A stretch of 5,292 bases of DNA. Origin: Chloroflexota bacterium (GTDB lineage: Bacteria > Chloroflexota > Dehalococcoidia > Lucifugimonadales > Lucifugimonadaceae). Positions within the stretch are counted from its first letter, which is position 1. Every line of letters begins with the position of its first letter. Both the position numbers and the translations under genes were made by a program. The notes below the pieces were generated by a model. The model did not search any database, had not been told where the DNA came from, and was given only the letters and a program-made list of their open reading frames with translations. Positions 1 through 5,292 of the stretch are shown piece by piece. The stretch covers positions 520 through 5,811 of the forward strand of contig PASL01000014.1 of assembly GCA_002712125.1 (NCBI GenBank), read 5' to 3'.

Positions 1-317
1 ACAGGTTCACCAATTTCAAATATTCCCATATCTATTTCTTGGCCCACTTCAAATTCATCAAGATTGTCTACAGAAAATTCCTGCAAAAATCTAAATTTAC
101 CACCTGCTCTTGATTGATGACCTAAGTCAGGCTTGTTAAGATTTTTGGATTCTTCAAAACCAATCTGAACCGCATCATATCCATCTCGCTGTAAAGTTTT
201 TACCTGAGTTACTGTACAAGGACCTAGCTTTATCGCGGTAACAGCCTCAGACTTTCCATCTTTGTGAAAGAAAGTTGTCATTCCAATTTTTTTACCTATG
301 AGTCCATTTATAATCAT
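1..317 (-). CDS. rplC: 50S ribosomal protein L3, N-terminal part (cut by window edge)
   Basis: L3 is a large-subunit protein that binds 23S rRNA early in assembly and reaches toward the peptidyl-transferase centre. The visible 105 codons begin MIINGLIGKKIGMTTFF, which matches the nearly invariant L3 start GLIGKK(V/I)GMT. They continue with GPCTVTQVKT (residues 32-41) and DGYDAVQIGFEE (45-56), then NKP and GH, all expected in L3. About half of a usual protein of roughly 200-210 residues is present; the C-terminal half, including the central loop, lies outside the window. The ATG at 317 is the only workable start, because an in-frame TAA sits just upstream. A GAGGA Shine-Dalgarno motif (331-335) lies 13 bases before it, a rather long spacing, immediately after the rpsJ stop. 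The gene is the last one visible in the operon and is presumably co-transcribed from the rpsL promoter. Confidence 0.96.
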   Translation of the reverse strand, partial: MIINGLIGKKIGMTTFFHKDGKSEAVTAIKLGPCTVTQVKTLQRDGYDAVQIGFEESKNLNKPDLGHQSRAGGKFRFLQEFSVDNLDEFEVGQEIDMGIFEIGEP

Positions 318-335
318 CTTAAAACAATATTCCTC

Positions 336-644
336 TTATAACTTTATAGCTATATCTACACCTGCAGGCATATTTAATCTTGTAAGAGAATCCATAGTTT
401 TTGAACTCGGAGCAAGAATTTCTATTAATCTTTTATGAATTCTTAATTCAAAATACTCTCGACCATCCTTATGAACATGGGGACCCTTAATAACAGTAAA
501 TTTTTTATTCGTTGTAGGCATTGGTATGGGGCCTGCGGTACGAGCACCAGTTCTTTCTGCAGTTTCCATTATCTGTTGAGCAGACAAATCAAGAACTCTA
601 TGATCAAATGCCTTTAATACTATTCTTATCTTTTGGTCTGCCAT
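336..644 (-). CDS. rpsJ: 30S ribosomal protein S10 (NusE)
   Basis: S10 sits in the head of the small subunit; in well-studied bacteria it also acts as NusE in transcription antitermination with NusB. The protein is 102 residues, the normal length. It shows [13 protein letters not shown] (7-19), the loop [24 protein letters not shown] (read as two adjacent conserved pieces, 38-61) and [15 protein letters not shown] (62-76). The reading frame stays open upstream to 698, but that part is fusA sequence in another frame. The start at 644 is chosen because it gives the canonical [14 protein letters not shown] beginning and has a GGAGGA motif (649-654) four bases before it. Only one base separates it from the fusA stop, so translation is very likely coupled. 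In many bacteria a tuf gene precedes rpsJ; here fusA does. Confidence 0.97.
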   Translation of the reverse strand: MADQKIRIVLKAFDHRVLDLSAQQIMETAERTGARTAGPIPMPTTNKKFTVIKGPHVHKDGREYFELRIHKRLIEILAPSSKTMDSLTRLNMPAGVDIAIKL

Positions 645-645
645 T

Positions 646-2721
646 CTATCCTCCAGCTCCTGAAATTTTTTCTGTAACACTCTTTGGCACTGCAGCATAG
701 TGATCTAATTGCATTGAGAAACTCGCCCTTCCAGTTGTCAAAGATCTTACATGTGTAGCATATTGAAAAGTTTCTGCAAGTGGTATAAAAGCATTTACAA
801 CTTGAACATCACCCCTTGCGTCCATATTTTGAACTTGTGAACGCCTAGAATTAAGATCTCCAAGAACATCTCCTAAAAATTCTGACGGAGTTACCACTTC
901 TATTTTCATTATAGGCTCTAGCAATGAAGGTTTACCTTTTTGCATCGCAGCTTTGAATGCCATAGATGCAGCAACCTGAAAAGCCATTTCTGAAGAATCA
1001 ACATCATGATGTGAACCATCAATTAAAACTGCTTTAATATCAACTGAAGGGTATCCGGCTATAACTCCAGACTTTGCAGCCTCCATAAATCCTTGCTCAA
1101 TTGGTTTGAAATACTCTCTTGGTAAAGTAGAACCCGTAATTTCTGATTCAAACTGTAGACCGTCTCCAGCATTAAGTGGCTCTAACCTAAGAGTGCAGTC
1201 ACCATATTGACCTCTACCACCAGATTGTCTTACAAGCTTACCTTGAGCTGTAGCTTCTTTTGTTATAGTTTCTCTATATGCAACTCTTGGAGCACCAACA
1301 GTCGCATCAACATTAAATTCACGGCGCATCCTCTCAACTATAACATCAAGGTGAAGTTCACCCATTCCTGCCAAAATAACCTGTCCACTTTCCTCGTCAC
1401 TTTTTACCTCTAGGGTAGGATCTTCATCAGCCAACCTAACCAATGCATTGGACATTTTTTCTTGGTCTGACTTGGTTTTTGGCTCTACAGCAACAGATAA
1501 TACAGGATCAGGAAATGAAATTTGTTCAAGGGAAATTTGTTGATCTTGCGGGCATAACGTTTGACCAGTAACAGTAGATTTCAAACCAATAGCAGCCACA
1601 ATTTCTCCTGGACCTGCTGATTGCTTTTCTTCTCTAGAATCCGCATGCATAACCATCAATCTTCCAACTCTTTCCCTTGATCGAGTTGCAGAATTATAAA
1701 CAGTTGAACCTGATTCTAATTGCCCAGAGTAAACCCTCAAATACACTAAACGACCTACATGCTGGTCAGTAACAACCTTGAAGGCTAAAGCTGTCATAGG
1801 ATCATCTAATGATGGTTTTCTTTGTAGACTCTTTGTTTCATCTGAAGGATCAACTCCTTCGATAGCAGGAACATCATTAGGTGAGGGTAAATATTCAACT
1901 ATAGCATCTAGTAATGGATGCACTCCTCTATGCCTAAGGGCAGACCCAACACAAACAGGAAAAATTTTCAAATCAATTGTTGCCTGCCTTAAAGATTTTT
2001 TAATTTCCTCTATTGATATTTCTTCCTCTTCTAAAAATTTCATCATTAAGTCATCGTCGGTTTCAGCAATTTTTTCTATCAAATGGTTTCTTGCAGATTC
2101 AACAGATTCTTTATATTGATCTGGAACTTCTACAATTTTATGCTCTATCGCCTCTGCAGACTCATAAATGTATGCTTTTTCCTCAACCAAATCAATCAAA
2201 CCATTAAATTCAGACTCCGCCCCAATTGGTAATTGTATAGGAACAGCATTTGCACCCAATCGTTCATGAACAGTCTTAACAGCAAAATCAAAGTTCGCAC
2301 CAAGTCTATCCATTTTATTTACAAAAATTAACCTTGGCACTTTATAAGTATCAGCCTGCCTCCACACAGTTTCTGACTGAGGCTGAACTCCTGATACGGA
2401 TTCAAGGACAACAACTCCACCATCCAAAACCCTCAAGCTTCTTTCCACTTCAGCAGTGAAATCAACGTGACCTGGAGTATCAATGATATTAACAACATGA
2501 CCATCCCACTTGGCATTAGTTGCCGCAGAACCAATAGTAATACCTCTTTCTCGTTCAAGAGACATAAAATCCATTACAGTAGTACCTTCGTCTATATTAC
2601 CAATTTTATAAGTCTCTCCAGTAAAAAAAAGGACTCTCTCTGTAACAGTAGTTTTACCTGCATCAATATGAGCGATAAAACCTATATTTCTAACTTTATT
2701 TAAATCAACTTTATCAGACAT
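646..2721 (-). CDS. fusA: Translation elongation factor G
   Basis: EF-G is the cytoplasmic GTPase that drives translocation of tRNA and mRNA after peptide-bond formation and helps recycle ribosomes. The 691-residue protein has all expected parts: P-loop AHIDAGKTT (17-25), switch I ending LERERGITI (55-63), switch II DTPGH (81-85), NKMD (135-138), GSAL (259-262), domain II from about 305, domain III with AGMGELHLD (451-459), domain IV with GGRGQYGD (501-508) and domain V from about 603. The domain IV tip reads [11 protein letters not shown]; His572 aligns with E. coli His583. The start at 2721 gives [15 protein letters not shown], the usual beginning, with an AGGTGG motif ten bases upstream. 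An upstream ATG at 2748 would overlap rpsG and add nine unrelated residues, so it is rejected. The protein ends in a glycine-rich SGAGG. It looks like an ordinary main-line EF-G; assignment to a sub-family was not tested. Confidence 0.97.
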   Translation of the reverse strand: MSDKVDLNKVRNIGFIAHIDAGKTTVTERVLFFTGETYKIGNIDEGTTVMDFMSLERERGITIGSAATNAKWDGHVVNIIDTPGHVDFTAEVERSLRVLDGGVVVLESVSGVQPQSETVWRQADTYKVPRLIFVNKMDRLGANFDFAVKTVHERLGANAVPIQLPIGAESEFNGLIDLVEEKAYIYESAEAIEHKIVEVPDQYKESVESARNHLIEKIAETDDDLMMKFLEEEEISIEEIKKSLRQATIDLKIFPVCVGSALRHRGVHPLLDAIVEYLPSPNDVPAIEGVDPSDETKSLQRKPSLDDPMTALAFKVVTDQHVGRLVYLRVYSGQLESGSTVYNSATRSRERVGRLMVMHADSREEKQSAGPGEIVAAIGLKSTVTGQTLCPQDQQISLEQISFPDPVLSVAVEPKTKSDQEKMSNALVRLADEDPTLEVKSDEESGQVILAGMGELHLDVIVERMRREFNVDATVGAPRVAYRETITKEATAQGKLVRQSGGRGQYGDCTLRLEPLNAGDGLQFESEITGSTLPREYFKPIEQGFMEAAKSGVIAGYPSVDIKAVLIDGSHHDVDSSEMAFQVAASMAFKAAMQKGKPSLLEPIMKIEVVTPSEFLGDVLGDLNSRRSQVQNMDARGDVQVVNAFIPLAETFQYATHVRSLTTGRASFSMQLDHYAAVPKSVTEKISGAGG
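649..660 (-). promoter_or_regulatory. rpsJ ribosome-binding site embedded in the end of fusA
   Basis: Read on the minus strand, the sequence GGAGCTGGAGGATAGAATG contains two Shine-Dalgarno cores, GGAG and GGAGGA. The second lies four bases from the rpsJ ATG. The same bases encode the final Gly-Ala-Gly-Gly of EF-G and run into its TAG stop. This fixes the rpsJ start at 644 and suggests that ribosomes ending fusA re-initiate on rpsJ. Confidence 0.85.
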
Positions 2722-2728
2722 AAACCTA

Positions 2729-3199
2729 TTACCACCTATAGTGTACAAATGCCCGATTAGCCTCGGCCATTCTATGTAAATCTTCTCTTTTTCTAACAGC
2801 TGACCCAGAATTATTATAAGCCTCTAATAATTCCTCATATAATCTGTTCGATATAGTAGAACCTGATCTTGCTCTAGCAGCGGAAATAATCCACCTTTGA
2901 GCAAGGGCATTACGCCTGTCAGGCCTTACCTCAACTGGGACTTGATAAGTCGCCCCTCCAACTCTTCGCGGTTTAACCTCTAGAGCTGGCATAGCATTTT
3001 TTATAGCTTGGTCAAAAATTTCAATTGCAGGCTTTCCAAGTTGCTTTTCAAGACGCCCTAGGGAGTCATACATTGCCTTTTGAGCAATAGATTTTTTACC
3101 ACCTATCATCAGTCTATTAATGAACCTTGATAAACTAATACTCCCATATAGCGAATCTGGAAGTATTTCTCTTTTTTTTGCTTGTCTTCTTCTAGCCAT
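2729..3199 (-). CDS. rpsG: 30S ribosomal protein S7
   Basis: S7 is the primary binder that nucleates assembly of the 30S head and lies near the exit-site tRNA. The 156-residue length is the common bacterial size. Recognisable blocks are MARRRQAKKREILPD (1-15), IGGKKSIAQ (32-40), PRRVGGATYQVPVEVRPDRR (77-96), RWIISAARAR (102-111) and the C-terminal tail AEANRAFVHYRW. The start at 3199 matches the family beginning. Its Shine-Dalgarno AGGA (3211-3214) lies eleven bases upstream, a long spacing. The 50-bp gap after rpsL is the largest within this operon. In E. coli the matching gap carries the S7 autoregulatory site, but I see no convincing structure here. The last Arg-Trp codons double as the fusA ribosome-binding site, and the stop lies 7 bp before fusA. 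Confidence 0.97.
   Translation of the reverse strand: MARRRQAKKREILPDSLYGSISLSRFINRLMIGGKKSIAQKAMYDSLGRLEKQLGKPAIEIFDQAIKNAMPALEVKPRRVGGATYQVPVEVRPDRRNALAQRWIISAARARSGSTISNRLYEELLEAYNNSGSAVRKREDLHRMAEANRAFVHYRW
2732..2737 (-). promoter_or_regulatory. fusA ribosome-binding site formed by the last codons of rpsG
   Basis: The minus-strand AGGTGG, which encodes the terminal Arg-Trp of S7, lies ten bases before the fusA ATG at 2721. It supports that start over the upstream in-frame ATG at 2748. The rpsG stop falls between the motif and the fusA start, an arrangement that favours translational coupling. Confidence 0.75.
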
Positions 3200-3249
3200 T
3201 AATTCGGATATCCTAAAAAATATTCATTGATATAAACTTTAATCATAAT

Positions 3250-3669
3250 TTAGCTCTTTGACTTACTGGTACCATATTTACTTCTACCACGTTTTCTGTC
3301 CTCAACCCCAGAAGTATCTAATGCTCCACGTACTACATGATATCGAACACCTGGTAAATCAGGCACTTTACCGCCTCTAATCAAAACTACAGAGTGCTCT
3401 TGTAAATTATGACCTTCGCCCGGTATGTATGCTGTAACTTCCATACCATTACTTAGCCTAACTCTTGCGACTTTTCTTAGGGCCGAGTTAGGTTTTTTTG
3501 GGGTAACAGTCCTTACCTGCAAACAAACTCCTCTTTTTTGAGGGCTTCCTTTTTTATTTTCTATTTGTTTACTCAAAAAAGAGTTAAAGACATAGCGCAT
3601 AGCAGGAGTTTTAGGCTTTCTCCTTTTTTGCTTTCTAGATTTTCTTACCAATTGATTTACAGTAGGCAA
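3250..3669 (-). CDS. rpsL: 30S ribosomal protein S12 with N-terminal insertion
   Basis: S12 lies at the subunit interface beside the decoding centre and sets translational accuracy; it is the classical streptomycin-resistance locus. The protein begins [10 protein letters not shown] and contains [12 protein letters not shown] (41-52), [17 protein letters not shown] (56-72), [18 protein letters not shown] (83-100) and [19 protein letters not shown] (104-122). At 139 residues it is longer than the usual 124 or so. The excess is an insertion of about 15 residues after Pro22-Ala23, before GSPQKRG. Lys58 corresponds to the streptomycin-site Lys42/43. The second such lysine (87/88) is replaced by Pro103. 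The aspartate modified by RimO in E. coli is kept as Asp104. The start is TTG at 3669, preceded by GGAG at seven bases. No in-frame ATG occurs between it and an upstream TAA. It is the first gene of the operon, with a good promoter about 65 bp upstream. Confidence 0.97.
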   Translation of the reverse strand: MPTVNQLVRKSRKQKRRKPKTPAMRYVFNSFLSKQIENKKGSPQKRGVCLQVRTVTPKKPNSALRKVARVRLSNGMEVTAYIPGEGHNLQEHSVVLIRGGKVPDLPGVRYHVVRGALDTSGVEDRKRGRSKYGTSKSKS

Positions 3670-3676
3670 AGTTATA

Positions 3677-3680
3677 CTCC
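3677..3680 (-). promoter_or_regulatory. rpsL ribosome-binding site that fixes a TTG start
   Basis: GGAG on the minus strand lies seven bases before TTG at 3669. The following codons give Pro-Thr-Val-Asn-Gln, the standard S12 beginning, and the upstream frame closes at TAA without an ATG. TTG is therefore the initiator. Confidence 0.85.
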
Positions 3681-3735
3681 AAGTAAATTAAATTCAGGGT
3701 GGACATTGATGTTATAAATCAAGTCACAAAGAATA

Positions 3736-3765
3736 AGTATACGAATGGATAGGGTAATAAGTCAA
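3736..3765 (-). promoter_or_regulatory. Predicted sigma70-type promoter of the rpsL operon
   Basis: On the minus strand a TTGACT -35 box (3760-3765) and a TATACT -10 box (3736-3741) are separated by 18 bases, and each matches the consensus at five of six positions. Transcription would start near 3729, giving a leader of about 60 bases before the TTG of rpsL. An A-tract upstream (3778-3785) lies at about -50 to -56, where an UP element would be. Call based on sequence match only. Confidence 0.72.
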
Positions 3766-3777
3766 CGATATTTAGTG

Positions 3778-3795
3778 TTTTTTTTACAAAAAAAA
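3778..3795. other. T8-AC-A8 tract between the divergent promoters
   Basis: Eight T, the dinucleotide AC, then eight A form a near-symmetric rigid A/T tract. Measured from the predicted start sites it falls near -49 to -66 for rpsL and about -41 to -58 for the regulator gene. It could therefore serve as an UP element or DNA bend for either promoter. The two-base centre is too short for a normal hairpin loop, so it is not called a terminator. Confidence 0.45.
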
Positions 3796-3802
3796 TATAA
3801 TA

Positions 3803-3829
3803 TTGCATAAAATAAAATTTGTATATAAT
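3803..3829 (+). promoter_or_regulatory. Candidate promoter of the glnR-like/glnA operon
   Basis: A perfect TATAAT (3824-3829) is preceded by TTGCAT (3803-3808), but the spacing is only 15 bases, shorter than the preferred 17. A TG lies just upstream of the -10, one base off the extended -10 position. The start site would be near 3836, leaving a leader of about 60 bases. A second TATAAT occurs at 3796-3801 without a good -35. In such AT-rich DNA these matches can be chance, so confidence is limited. Confidence 0.4.
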
Positions 3830-3895
3830 AAAGAATAAGATAGTTACAATCTTTATACACATAATAATTTAGAAATAAAAAGATAAAAAAAAATC

Positions 3896-4576
3896 ATGAA
3901 AACTGAGATAGGTTTTTTGGGGTTCAATGACTCAGAGTCACAAAGGCTAATATCTGAAATTAGCGAAGATTTCCAAAATTACAATCTAAAACATATAGAA
4001 AAAATTGACCATATTCTTATTAGTAAAAATATTGATATTATGATGGTTTGGAATCCTGGTATTGAGGTTGGACACACAAACGAGATAATAGAACAATTAT
4101 CAAAAAATAATATACCAACTCTTATAATTTTTTCTTCAACAATGGTTGATGATTTAAATATTAAATTACCCAATCTTGAAATATGTTTCATCCCATTTAC
4201 TAAAAAAGAAGTATATATCCGATTAGAAAAAATAACTCCACAGATAGATGATAATGATGAAAATAAAGAAGAAGGTATGATTGATTACAAAATAATGACG
4301 ATAAACTCCCAAAGATATGAAGTTTACCTTTTAGACAAAAAAATAGACCTTACCTACAAAGAATATGAATTACTCAAATTTCTAGCATCAAATCCAAATA
4401 GAGTATATTCTAGAGACTCCCTACTAAAAAGTGTTTGGGATTATGATTATTTTGGTGGAACTAGAACTGTTGATGTGCACATAAGAAGATTAAGAAGTAA
4501 AATAGATAATCCAACACATAATTTTATTGAAACACAATGGAATGTAGGTTACAAGTTCGTACCTCCAGAAAACTAA
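3896..4576 (+). CDS. glnR: GlnR-like OmpR/PhoB-family regulator with degenerate receiver
   Basis: This 226-residue protein has a receiver-like domain (about 2-113), an acidic linker (115-127) and a winged-helix DNA-binding domain (about 130-223). The DNA-binding part is very close to actinobacterial GlnR as I remember it: DLTYKEYELLKFLASNPNRV (151-170), VWDYDYFGGTRTVDVHIRRL (180-199) and the final NVGYKFVPPE. The receiver lacks the phosphorylation site: Trp52 stands where the acceptor Asp is expected (IDIMMVW), one of the two acidic-pocket residues is Asn11, and the conserved Lys before Pro100 is Ile99. It is therefore probably not controlled by a histidine kinase, and none is encoded in the window. 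glnA follows after 21 bp, so a role in controlling glutamine synthesis is inferred. The ATG at 3896 is the first possible start after an in-frame TAA; its leader is A-rich with no clear Shine-Dalgarno motif. It could also be another orphan OmpR-type regulator; the symbol is tentative. Confidence 0.78.
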   Translation: MKTEIGFLGFNDSESQRLISEISEDFQNYNLKHIEKIDHILISKNIDIMMVWNPGIEVGHTNEIIEQLSKNNIPTLIIFSSTMVDDLNIKLPNLEICFIPFTKKEVYIRLEKITPQIDDNDENKEEGMIDYKIMTINSQRYEVYLLDKKIDLTYKEYELLKFLASNPNRVYSRDSLLKSVWDYDYFGGTRTVDVHIRRLRSKIDNPTHNFIETQWNVGYKFVPPEN

Positions 4577-4597
4577 ATACAAAAATTAGGGAAAAAT

Positions 4598-5292
4598 ATG
4601 AAAAAAAATAATATAGAAGCAATAAATTATGTATTAATGTCTGCAAGCGAAAATAATGTCAAATTTATAAGACTATGGTTTTCCGATATTCTAGGTAATC
4701 TGAAGGGCTTTGCTATAACTATAGATGAGTTAGAAGAAGTAATGAATAATGGGGCTAGCTTCGATGGAAGTTCCATTCAAGCTTCTGTAAGAGATACTGA
4801 AACTGATAAAGTGGCAATGCCAGATCCAACAACTTTTGAAATATTACCGTGGCGTACTAAAGCTACCGTTGCTAGAATATTCTGTAATATTTTAGATTCT
4901 AGTGGTAATCCTTCATACTCAGATGGAAGAAATATCCTTATTAAGAACTTGTCAGAAGCTAAGAAATTAGGTTTTACATTCTACGTTGCACCTGAAATGG
5001 AATACTATTATGAACGTGAAGATAATACTTCGATAGAACTTAATGAACAATCAGAATATTTTGATCAAACATCAACAGATCTAATAGAGTCTGACCTTAG
5101 AAGAGATACTGTTCTTACACTTGAGCAGATGGGGATACCAGTCAAGCATAGCCATCATGAGGTAAGTAAAGGACAACATGAAATAGATCTAAGACATACA
5201 GATGCGCTAACAATGGCTGATTCTGTTATGACATTCAAAGTTGTAGCCAAGGAACTTGCCACACTAAGTGGAATAAACGCAACCTTCATGCC
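4598..5292 (+). CDS. glnA: Type I glutamine synthetase, N-terminal half (cut by window edge)
   Basis: Glutamine synthetase joins ammonium to glutamate using ATP, the main entry of nitrogen into metabolism, as a cytoplasmic dodecamer. About 231 codons are visible of a usual 440-470. The N-terminal beta-grasp domain has VKFIRLWFSDILGNLKGFAI (21-40) and FDGSSI (55-60). The catalytic domain starts near MPDPTTFEILPW (74-85). Metal- and substrate-binding glutamates are visible in APEMEYYYE (Glu133, Glu135) and in HHEVSKGQHEID (Glu188, Glu195). The seven-residue spacing in this last motif and the GQHEID wording fit the GSI-alpha group (Bacillus/Thermotoga type) rather than the adenylylated GSI-beta enzymes. 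The adenylylation-site region lies beyond the window, so this is not proven. The start at 4598 has an AGGG motif (4588-4591) at six bases. It lies 21 bp after the regulator gene with no terminator between, so the two are probably one operon. Confidence 0.96.
   Translation, partial: MKKNNIEAINYVLMSASENNVKFIRLWFSDILGNLKGFAITIDELEEVMNNGASFDGSSIQASVRDTETDKVAMPDPTTFEILPWRTKATVARIFCNILDSSGNPSYSDGRNILIKNLSEAKKLGFTFYVAPEMEYYYEREDNTSIELNEQSEYFDQTSTDLIESDLRRDTVLTLEQMGIPVKHSHHEVSKGQHEIDLRHTDALTMADSVMTFKVVAKELATLSGINATFM

Noticed and set aside
645..698. N-terminal extension of S10 to an ATG at 698
   Set aside because: The extra 18 residues are out-of-frame fusA sequence; the start at 644 has the canonical N-terminus and a strong ribosome-binding site.
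1207..2703. Several plus-strand open frames of 64-113 codons opposite fusA
   Set aside because: They lie fully antisense to a strongly conserved EF-G gene, have no recognisable protein features, and are expected by chance in an AT-rich antisense strand.
2722..2748. N-terminal extension of EF-G to an ATG at 2748
   Set aside because: It would overlap the end of rpsG and add nine residues unlike any EF-G; the start at 2721 fits the family and the AGGTGG motif.
3200..3249. S7 autoregulatory structure in the rpsL-rpsG gap
   Set aside because: Only a five-pair A/U-rich stem (3208-3212 with 3229-3233) was found near the rpsG ribosome-binding site; too weak to call without comparison across relatives.
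3778..3795. T-run/A-run as a bidirectional terminator hairpin
   Set aside because: The two arms are separated by only two bases and contain no G-C pairs, so no stable hairpin can form, and both adjacent operons point away from it.
3979..4191. 70-codon minus-strand open frame opposite the regulator gene
   Set aside because: The opposite frame has clear OmpR-family content; this one is hydrophobic only because it is antisense, and has no family resemblance.
1..5292. Mobile elements, CRISPR arrays, tRNA or rRNA genes, or a wholly new system
   Set aside because: Nearly all bases belong to conserved core genes or short gaps between them; no direct repeats, inverted terminal repeats, cloverleaf-like sequences or unassigned long frames were seen.

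Overview
The window is an AT-rich bacterial chromosome segment that holds two divergent operons. Every coding stretch is a recognisable core gene. The left two thirds (minus strand) is a contiguous str-S10 ribosomal operon, read right to left as rpsL (S12), rpsG (S7), fusA (EF-G), rpsJ (S10), rplC (L3, cut by the window edge). The right third (plus strand) encodes an OmpR/PhoB-type regulator that closely resembles actinobacterial GlnR, followed 21 bp later by glnA (type I glutamine synthetase, cut by the right edge).

The minus-strand operon is tightly packed. The rpsG-fusA gap is 7 bp, the fusA-rpsJ gap 1 bp and the rpsJ-rplC gap 18 bp. The ribosome-binding sites of fusA and rpsJ are formed by the last codons of the preceding gene. 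No tuf gene lies between fusA and rpsJ, so the classical str and S10 operons are joined directly. rpsL starts with TTG, carries an insertion of about 15 residues near its N-terminus, and has Pro at the position of the streptomycin-resistance lysine (Lys87/88).

The 226-bp divergent intergenic region (3670-3895) holds a strong sigma70-type promoter for rpsL and a weaker candidate promoter for the regulator. Between them lies an A/T tract that could act as an UP element for both.

The regulator has a degenerate receiver domain, with Trp at the phospho-acceptor position, and a DNA-binding domain carrying the YDYFGGTRTVDVH signature of GlnR. Its position immediately upstream of glnA supports a role in nitrogen regulation, probably independent of a histidine kinase. 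The glutamine synthetase carries the HHEV..GQHEID spacing typical of the GSI-alpha subtype.

The organism is best described as an uncultured-type, low-GC bacterium. The S12 insertion, the tuf-less str-S10 arrangement and the GlnR-like regulator beside glnA would fit a Chloroflexota (Dehalococcoidia or SAR202-like) lineage. That assignment rests on memory of families and was not tested by search. No mobile elements, CRISPR arrays, rRNA or tRNA genes were seen.
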